The position numbers were made by a program, and so were the translations under genes. This document shows positions 56,838-64,000 of a stretch of 64,000 nt of DNA, piece by piece. The stretch lies in contig CM060108.1 of assembly GCA_030522415.1 (NCBI GenBank), positions 44,064,681-44,128,680 of the forward strand. The letters run 5' to 3'. The notes beneath the pieces are model-generated. The model had not been told where the DNA came from. It ran no database searches and was given only the letters and a program-made list of their open reading frames with translations. How positions within the stretch are numbered: position 1 is the stretch's first letter; each line of letters begins with the position of its first letter. This DNA comes from Channallabes apus. Its lineage: Eukaryota; Chordata; Actinopteri; Siluriformes; Clariidae.

Positions 56838-57580
56838 CTGGAAAGGTCAGGAGTACCTCAATGGTTAAGCCAGTGGACGAAGGTTCTGAAGCTTCCAGGG
56901 TTAAACCCCACAACCACCAAGTTACCACTTTTGGGCCCTTGAGCAAGGCCCTTAGAGATGTACACTACCGTTCAAAAGTTTCAGATCACTTTCTAACTCC
57001 ATGATGGTTCCTGATGTTTATTTCTTTCTACATTGTAAAGTTTTGCTGAAGGCGTCCAAAAAACTGCATGAATCTCCTTTGAACAGTTGATATTGAGATG
57101 TTTCTGCTACTTCTGCTCTGTAAAGACTTCATAACGCCTCTAATCTGAGCTGCTGTTAATTGGTCATTTTTCAGGCTGATAACTCTAAATGAACTTCTCG
57201 TCTGCAGCAGAGGGAGGTTTTGGTCTCGTCCTCCTGGGACGGCCTTCATGAGAGACAGTTTCATTATGGTGCTTGACGGATTTTGCAAATGCACTTGACA
57301 CAATACTGTTCTTACAGGAACTATTACAGAAAGGCCGACCTCTGTGTCTTACAATAACAACTAACTGGTGTTTTTCTTGTTGTTACGTAATTCCCTAATT
57401 CCATATGTGTTATTTTATAGTTTTGAAATCCACAGTATTGTTGTAGAATGTAGAAAATAAATCACTAAACAGAAACAAAGACATTTGCAAGTGATCTAAA
57501 ACTTTTGATCGGTAGTGTATATTGAGATTTTACAAATGTAAGTCGCTCTGGATAAGGACGTCTGTCAAAATTTTTAGGAA
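56838..57580 (+). mobile_element. SINE family A split by a MITE
   Basis: The left part 56838-56960 (acctcaatggttaagccagt, gggttaaaccccac, ttgagcaaggcccttag) and the right part 57520-57580 (aaatgtaagtcgctctggat, aaggacgtctgtc) form one SINE interrupted by the TA-flanked element at 56963-57517. Confidence 0.85.
56963..57517 (-). mobile_element. Tc1/mariner-type MITE nested in a SINE
   Basis: 555 bp with TA duplications (56961-56962, 57518-57519) and inverted ends cactaccgttcaaaagtttc / aaaacttttgatcggtagtg. On the minus strand a decayed transposase DNA-binding region is visible (SFRVISLKNDQLTAAQIRGV). Confidence 0.9.
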
Positions 57581-57631
57581 AAGCATGAAAATATATAAAG
57601 ACGATGGGAGAATTAATGAGTGTTTTAACCA

Positions 57632-57632
57632 A

Positions 57633-57669
<37 letters not shown>
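57632..57669. repeat. (CT)n microsatellite
   Basis: Perfect CT run of about 36 bp. Confidence 0.93.
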
Positions 57670-57672
<3 letters not shown>

Positions 57673-57689
57673 CCATGCGAGTTCATCCC

Positions 57690-58180
57690 ATTCGTCCAGA
57701 GATAACACGGATTTCTGCGGCTTTCTGTAGCAGTAGTTTCCGAAATGACTTCGCAATGGATACAGCAGTACTATCTCAGAGACGTCACCTGATATGATGG
57801 ATGTAGCTAATAAACAGGGCTTTAGGAAGACTTTAGAAAGTGTCGATGTTTTTCTCTCAGCATCATCAGAATCCCTATTTATAAGGAAATGAACAGTGAG
57901 GGTCGTGGAGTTTGCGGAAATGCACTAACAACAGGGTGGAGAGACGGAGCGGAGTCACAGTACAGTTGTCGGCCTAATGCTATGATTTATCTCCGATAAC
58001 ATGGTTAATCTTTGATTCAATAAGACCAAATGTTTTGTTGTTGCCATTTATGGTTACATGTGATTCTTGGACACTTTCTCTGAGCTGCTGCTATGAAGAA
58101 CCCAACAGCACTGTTTGACCTGGATTCAGCAAACCAGACAGCACATACCGGCTAAAATGCACTATTGACCATCTGGGAGA
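57690..58180. other. intergenic sequence, nothing recognised
   Basis: No gene or repeat identified. Confidence 0.4.
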
Positions 58181-58189
58181 TGATGAGTG

Positions 58190-58193
58190 TGTG

Positions 58194-58232
<39 letters not shown>

Positions 58233-58242
58233 CGTGAGAGAG
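58190..58242. repeat. (GT)n-(GA)n microsatellite
   Basis: GT run followed by GAGA and then degenerate GAGAGA units. Confidence 0.9.
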
Positions 58243-58336
58243 AAAGAATAAACCCCTCTATTGCAGATATAATGGTGTTTGTAGTTTATGAGTATGAGAC
58301 AGCAAGGACTTGGTCCACAACAGAAATTAAATTTAG

Positions 58337-58337
<1 letters not shown>

Positions 58338-58385
<48 letters not shown>
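58338..58385. repeat. (CA)n microsatellite
   Basis: Perfect CA run; with the GT run at 58190 it makes an inverted repeat about 120 bp apart. Confidence 0.93.
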
Positions 58386-58387
<2 letters not shown>

Positions 58388-58739
58388 CACATACGTGTCT
58401 GAACAGCTTACGGTTTATCATTGATAATTTGAAAATGAAATAAAGAAATAGAAAAATCCCAGCTGTCTGTGTTTCTTCTGAAGTTCTTTATAATGTAATA
58501 ATGATGTCTGGGTTTTTCTGTTCCCCAGCCCATCACCCAAACCCAGACACTCGGGATGTGGTATGACCTTCGTGCCAATGTGCTGCCCAGTTGTGCTGCC
58601 TCGTCATAAACGTCCACAGTCTTTGCATGTGCAGAACGGTTAAGTAGCGAAAAAAAAATGGTAGGTAGCATGGATTGTCAGAACAGCGGTCCTCAACTTT
58701 GGTGAAATTTGACGGAGGTGTCAGAAAGGGCATTCAGTG

Positions 58740-58970
58740 GAATCCTCATCACGGGGTACACCCTAGACAGGATGACAATCCATCGCAGGACACACACTCA
58801 TTCACAGATACACTACGGGCAATGTGGGAACGCCAATCAACCTCATCTGCATGTTTTAGGACTGTGGGAGGAAACCGGAGAACCCGGAGGAAACCCACCA
58901 AGCACTGGGAGAACATGCAAACTCCATGCACACAGACCCCGTTTGAGGGGGTTTGAGGCACGAGGCCAAA
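58740..58970 (-). mobile_element. SINE family B
   Basis: Reverse complement: ggggtacaccctagacagga, cctcatctgcatgttttagg, actgtgggaggaaaccggag, gagaacatgcaaactccatg. The tRNA head is lost after gcacacagacc. Confidence 0.82.
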
Positions 58971-59039
58971 CAGAAACACACACACACACACACACAAATC
59001 AAAAGAAAAGAGTTTAACAGACAAGTAGAGCCTGATTAC

Positions 59040-60130
59040 AGCTGCTATAGCAGAAGTGAAAACAGGAGCGTTCCACTAAACACTAAGTGGATAAAAGGTA
59101 TGACGTGATTTCTCTTAATTGTTATTAATCAAGAAAACTGCTGTGTTTGATTTCAAATCAACCTTGACATACAGTATGCTCTCAGGTAATAGTCTCCTAA
59201 ACTCACTTTACTCCCAGATACGCCAGAATCGCCGTCTCGGAGTCGAACGGCTCGGCACGCGTGCGCTCGAGTACAGCACCGTGTGAAGGGAGTTTTATCC
59301 CTCAGGCTTTCACACCGTACAAAATGCTTTTTATTCCAGAAGCAATGATGTGATTAACATTTTATGATAGCGCCGGATCCGCTCCGGTACACAAGCGGCC
59401 GTGACTCCCGCGAGTGTTCGGAGGGACTGAACGGCTCACAAGGGTTTGTTTTCCTGGCTGCACTTTCCAGCACTCGGCTTATCGGGTAGAATCAGCGTAC
59501 TGTAAAACGGAAACACAGAAGAACACACGGTCCTGCCCTGCCGCAGCTCGCTATAGATTACTTGCAGACACACTCTCGAGGTCTGCTTAGACTGCAGTGA
59601 GACACATATATTAGCGATTACTCGCTTCTTCCTCTGGACTCTGCAGCGTATTCGTAAAAACGGCTTCACTCGACTGGGAATAAAAGCTGCCATGCAATTT
59701 TTTAATAAATAAGGCTAATTGATGATAACACTGAATCTACTATGGTGTGACATGGTACAGTTTCTATTGATGTCCAATGTGATTGGTCATGGATGATGAG
59801 TTCATGGTCCATATGGGAACAATTCAACATTTGGCGATACCAATTAACCCCATACAGTATAATACAATACAATTTGATTTAAGGCAAGATCACTTGAATA
59901 TTTGACTGAAATGTATTTTTTCGGGTGACTTTTCATGCTGTACAACTATTTAACAGAATAAATAAACAATTTGATCACCATTTAAAGTTCAGCCATTTGA
60001 ATTCATTATTAATGTATTGTGATTCTTTGAATTGCCAGTTTTTTTTTTTTAATCGTGCATGATTTACAATCAGTCAGAATGACTTTATGATTGTTGCCAT
60101 GACGTCAAATCTGATGCCAAATGAACTCGC
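59040..60130. other. intergenic sequence, nothing recognised
   Basis: Includes a GC-richer patch at 59220-59420 without a gene. Confidence 0.4.
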
Positions 60131-60135
60131 TGGCC

Positions 60136-60955
60136 ACTACATTAGGTACATCAGTGCATTTAGGCGTGTAGACACGGTCAGGACGATCTGCTGACGTTTA
60201 AACCGAGCATCAGAACGAGGAAGAAAGGCGATCTGACTGAGTTTGAATGTGGCACGGTTCAAAATTGCTGAGCTATTGGAATTTTTACACATAACCATCT
60301 CTAGGGTTTACTGGGAGAACGGTGTGAAAAAGAGAAACTATCCAGTAAGGGCAGTTCATACATGATGTCAGAGGAGACCAGCCAGACTGAGCAGATAGAA
60401 AGGCAACAACGACTCTTACTGTATAAACACTTGTTAAGAGCATCTCCGAACACACATATCCAACCTTCAAGAGGATGCGGTGTAGCGGACCTGCCAGGTT
60501 CGACAATCAGCAGTGCTGGTTACGGTGGGACGCTTATCGAAGAGCTGAAGACTACAGAGGACCGATCTCCGAGGGCGTCGTGATCTCGCGTGACGATGCA
60601 CATCCACGCATTCCTGTCCACACTGTCGACACTCTGAGGTGTTAAAGGTTACTTTCACCTGTTTGGTCTCCTGAAAGCAGCCCTACGAGGATGAAGATTC
60701 ACTTCTGATGAAGAACTGAAGAAAGCGATGCATTCGTGGCTCGCAGCTCACGTAAAAAAAACAAACATTTTTTTTTATGAGGGAATACAAAAACTTTTTA
60801 ACAGTTGGGCAAAGTGTGTTGAAAAGCAAGTAGATTATGTTGAAAGATGATGTATTTGTCTTTTTAATAAAAAAAGTTAATTCAATAAATGTTACAGCCG
60901 GAGTGCGGATAATTTTTGACCCACATAGAAAGGTGTACCTAATAAAGTGGGTGTA
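60136..60955. mobile_element. non-autonomous DNA transposon, unclassified
   Basis: The terminal sequences ccactacattaggtacatca and aggtgtacctaataaagtgg are inverted repeats, a type of end (ccactttattaggtac) seen in abundant teleost elements. The inside has no intact frame; 60665-60750 (gcagccctacgaggatgaag, aagaaagcgatgcattcgtg) looks like a piece of another transposon. Confidence 0.65.
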
Positions 60956-61239
60956 TGAAATGTATACCGTATAAGCATTTTTTTTTTCACACCAGATGTT
61001 GTGTTTTATTCAGTTTCACCGGAAGCACAGAACTCTGTAATGTAATAACATCAAAAGGCCACATCAAAGTCCATTAAAAAAATCAAACGTTGTTAGTAAA
61101 TACAAGAAAAAGTTACTATTTGAAATCGGTCATGTGACTTGAGGCTTTGTTGCCAGTTGAACTGAAAATCATACCAGAGCTCTAATCTTAGGCAGCATGG
61201 CTGTTCCGCAGTGTCAGCCAGCAGTCACACCCAACACAC

Positions 61240-61243
61240 ACGC

Positions 61244-61276
<33 letters not shown>
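61240..61276. repeat. (CA)n microsatellite
   Basis: CA array, followed 60 bp later by a GT array. Confidence 0.9.
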
Positions 61277-61278
<2 letters not shown>

Positions 61279-61337
61279 GGCGCTCATTCATACTGCAGCA
61301 GGAAGCTGTGCAGATCTTGTCAGCTCTCTCTATAAAA

Positions 61338-61354
61338 GTGTGTGTATATGTGTA

Positions 61355-61394
<40 letters not shown>
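61338..61394. repeat. (GT)n microsatellite
   Basis: GT array with interruptions; together with 61240-61276 it forms an inverted pair. Confidence 0.9.
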
Positions 61395-61395
<1 letters not shown>

Positions 61396-61399
61396 GGGG

Positions 61400-61815
61400 A
61401 GTGCCAGACGCATGCAGTCACACCGGCGAGTTTTGACAGGAAGTGACCGTGTGTGCTAATAAGGGGGAGAGGAAAAAAGCCCGTCCGCCATTTTTTTTTC
61501 AGCACATGCAGAAGAAAGCTGATGGAGTTAATCATCCACACTGCACCACCGTCATGCCTGTCATACATCCCCGTCCTCATGCTGACACAGCACACTGCAG
61601 GGGCACCGAGAACAGCGCTGAGGACCGGACCTGAGGGCGAGGGCAGGAGTAAAGGGATGTAGATTATTAGTCTGCAGGAGAAGGATTGGACTCATGCATT
61701 TCTCTGATTATTATAATCAGGCTGTTGTACAGTATAACGGGAACAAGCAGCAAATCAAGAACACTATGGTTGATTCGTCAGTTCCCCAGTCACAATCTTA
61801 TTTCATTCCGGCAGA
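61400..61815. other. intergenic sequence, nothing recognised
   Basis: Short open frames only. Confidence 0.4.
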
Positions 61816-61817
61816 TA

Positions 61818-62149
61818 CAGTACCAGTCAAAAGTTTGGACACACCTTCTAACTCAATGTTTTTTGGTTAGTGATTTGTTTTCTACGTTTTCTTCAGATGT
61901 CAGATGTCCTGGAATAGCAAAACCCTTGCAAGAACAGTATTTTGCAAAACCCACCAAGCTCCATGATGAAACTGTTCCTCATGAAGACCTTCCCCAGAAA
62001 GCAGGACCAAAAAGTTCATTTAGAGTCACAAGCCTCGGAAATCACCAATTAACAAACAGCACCTCAGATTAGAGCCACTATGAAGGATTTACAAAGACTA
62101 GGAAAGACCATGGAGTTGGAAGGCGTGTCCAAACTTTTGACTGGTAGTG
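61818..62149 (+). mobile_element. Tc1/mariner-type MITE
   Basis: 332 bp, flanked by TA (61816-61817, 62150-62151), with inverted ends cagtaccagtcaaaagtttg / caaacttttgactggtagtg. The inside keeps a decayed transposase N-terminal piece on the plus strand (SSFRVTSLGNHQLTNST), similar to that of the 56963 element. Confidence 0.92.
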
Positions 62150-62477
62150 TAATGCCCTCTAGGATACGTCTATGGTAGATAAAACATGACAAAGTGCCAT
62201 TAAGGTTGTTCTTACTGTAGGTTAAACAAGATAAAGTGCCCTCTAGGATGCTCCTTCTATACATAAAATGTGACGGTTGGCCCTCAAGGTGCCTCTCCCG
62301 TAGATATAACATGATAAAATGCCTACCAGGGTGTCCCTACTGTGGATGAACTATAATAAAGTAATTATTGTTGATAAAACAGGATAAAGTGCCCACTAGG
62401 GTGATTCTGCTGTACAGGAAAATGGGATAAAGTGCCCACTAGGGTGTGCCTATTGTAGATAAAATATAATAAAAATG

Positions 62478-62735
62478 CCAACTACAGTGGATCTTACTGC
62501 TGCTCTCGGCGAGGGGTCGCCACAATTTACGTATACTGTAGATTTTACACCGGATTGGCCGTCTGATGCAACCCTCCCATTTAATCCAGGCTTGGGACCG
62601 GCACTGCATGCAGTGGCTGGGAAGGATGGGGGTGTGGCAACCCACCAACGGCAGGGGTCAAACCCGGGTCTTCAGATCCCTAAACCAACAACCTAGAGCC
62701 TTAGCCGCCTGAGCTAACACTGTAGCTACAATGTG
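62478..62735 (-). mobile_element. SINE family C inside the minisatellite
   Basis: Minus strand: head tgttagctcaggcggctaag with B-box gggtttgacccc; RTE-like body gtgccggtcccaagcctgga, gagggttgcatcagacgg; tail tgtggcgacccctcgccgag. Confidence 0.85.
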
Positions 62736-62779
62736 ATAAAGTGCTCCTTCTGTAGATAAAATATCATAAATTGCCCTCT

Positions 62780-63015
62780 GTTAGTGGTTAGCACTGTCAC
62801 ATTGAACCTTCAGGATCCGGGTTCGAGTCCCTTATTGGGTCTGTGTGCATGTTCTCCTTGTGCTTGGTGGGTTTCCACAGAGTACTCCTATTTCCTCACA
62901 CAGACCAAAGACATGCAGATTAGGCTAATTGGCGTTCCCAAATTGCCCGTAGTGTGTAAATGAGTGTGTCAATGTTTACATGGTTGGAAAATGGGAATAA
63001 ATACAATGCTAATCA
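62780..63015 (+). mobile_element. SINE family B inside the minisatellite
   Basis: tRNA head gttagtggttagcactgtca, ggttcgagtcccttatt; body gtgcatgttctccttgtgct, agaccaaagacatgcagatt, aggctaattggcgttcccaa; tail decayed. Confidence 0.85.
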
Positions 63016-63056
63016 CCATTAGCCTCCATGGTCCCAAGTTGGACTACAAAGATTCC

Positions 63057-63100
63057 TCGATGGATGGATGGATGGATGGATGAATGGATGGATGGATGGA
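63057..63100. repeat. (GGAT)n microsatellite
   Basis: Ten near-perfect GATG units. Confidence 0.93.
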
Positions 63101-63434
63101 ATGTGCCCACTTTGATAAAATATGACGAAGTGCCCATTAGGGTGCTCATTCTGTAGTAGGACATGATAAAGTGCCCACTAGTGTGCTCCTACTATAGATA
63201 AAACAGGACAAGTATGCCCTAGACTTTAATACTTTAAATGAAATTTAATAAAGTGCCCTGTAGTTTGGCCTTCTTGTAGGTAAAATGTGATAAACTGTCC
63301 TATGGTGACCCGACTGCATAAACATGATAAAACATGATGGCCAATGGCTGGTCTTCAAATAAAAATAAATAAATAAACACATGGGAACCAGGAAGAGAAA
63401 TTCCCTCCGTCTATGTGGATAGGATTTGGCACTA

Positions 63435-64000
63435 GTGTACATGTTCAACAGAGATACAAAGCCATTTCTAAAGCTTTGGGACTCCACCAAACCATGGTGA
63501 GAAACATTTTCCCCATTTTCCCACCAGCCTACCAAAACTACTCCAAGATCATAACAACGACTCATCCATGAGCTCAGAAAAACCCAGAAGAACATCTAAA
63601 AAACCACAGGTTACGGTCAGTGTTCATGATTCAACAGTAAGAGACTGGGGGGCAAAAATGGCATCCATCTGATAATTCCATGGTGAAAGTCACCGCTGAC
63701 CAAAAAGAACACAAAGGCTTGTCTCACATTTGCCAAAAAAATGACTTGATTATCCCCAAGATTTTGGGGGAAATATTCTGTGGACTGCTGAGACAGAAAT
63801 TTCACTTTTTGGAAGGTGTGTGTCCCATAACATCTAACACAGTGTTTCATAAAATGAACATCATACCAACAGTCAGACATGGTGGTGGTAGTGTGATGGT
63901 CTGGGGCTTTATCCTGAAACAGGCCATTCATGCATGCAAACCCCTCTAACAATTCTTCAAAGAAGAGCGAGACAAAAATCCTCCATAGTGACAGGAAAGA
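63435..64000 (+). pseudogene. decayed Tc1-like transposase, runs off the right edge
   Basis: Collinear with the 52503-53524 transposase but with many frameshifts and deletions: ACKAISKALGLHQTMV-like sequence (63459-63500), a fragment around the first Asp (63765-63800), then PTVRHGGGSVMVWG (63870-63905), after which about 250 bp are missing before AIHACKP. It is far older than the copy at 52 kb. Confidence 0.88.

Larger units (their letters stand above)
62150..63340. repeat. old ~45-bp minisatellite (gataaagtgcccactagggt type)
   Basis: Diverged copies of gataaagtgcccactagggt + gctcctactgtagataaaac recur at about 45-bp spacing through 62150-62475, 62735-62790 and 63105-63335. Two SINEs and a GGAT microsatellite interrupt it, so the array predates them. 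Confidence 0.8.

Noticed and set aside
1..64000. Endogenous retrovirus or other viral genes
   Set aside because: No gag, protease, integrase or envelope motifs and no LTR pairs seen; the reverse transcriptase present is RTE-type non-LTR.

Overview
This is a stretch of vertebrate, almost certainly teleost, nuclear DNA. It has spliced exons with canonical GT/AG borders, dense CA/GT microsatellites, several tRNA-derived SINE families, RTE-clade LINEs, and many Tc1/mariner, hAT and other DNA transposons of the kind found in ray-finned fish. The repeat mix would fit an otophysan such as a catfish or characin, but I cannot fix the species from the sequence.

Region 1 (1-28,000) is the 5' part of one gene on the minus strand: phactr1 (phosphatase and actin regulator 1). 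I could place ten coding exons (27939-27594, 24597-24433, 12770-12690, 11820-11692, 9211-9008, 8805-8523, 6288-6095, 5610-5454, 1920-1865, 94-33). Together they give an uninterrupted 1,677-nt frame (559 codons), with exon phases that agree at every junction. They encode an unusual low-complexity N-terminus, the basic segment, RPEL motifs 1-3, a proline-rich middle and an acidic stretch. RPEL4 and the C-terminal PP1-binding region should lie to the left of base 1. The introns hold SINEs, mariner relics, MITEs, a 5'-truncated RTE LINE, a very homogeneous 31-bp GC-rich minisatellite (22191-22510) and an old, decayed ~20-bp repeat field (14560-18860).

Region 2 (28,000-45,800) has no gene that I can recognise. 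It contains a Tol2-like hAT remnant, a ~1 kb minisatellite of 30-bp units with higher-order structure (29640-30555), two diverged copies of an unknown ~320-bp repeat, further mariner relics and SINEs, and two short plus-strand segments that look like exons by splice signals only.

Region 3 (45,870-54,060) is a transposon nest. A fold-back element with long inverted arms has been split by a Harbinger-like element, a 3.3-kb RTE LINE (itself holding a SINE) and a Tc1 element. Target duplications and the uninterrupted opposite arm let the order of insertion be partly read.

Region 4 (54,060-64,000) is again gene-free: Tc1/mariner MITEs (one nested in a SINE), microsatellites, an old ~45-bp minisatellite invaded by two SINEs (62150-63340), and a decayed Tc1 transposase that runs off the right edge.

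I see no convincing new biological system. The observations most worth following are the CpG-rich alternative first exon of phactr1 with its Cys/His cluster, the NAGNAG acceptor behind it, the fold-back nest, the evidence that one SINE family was built from RTE LINE ends, and the hidden old minisatellites.
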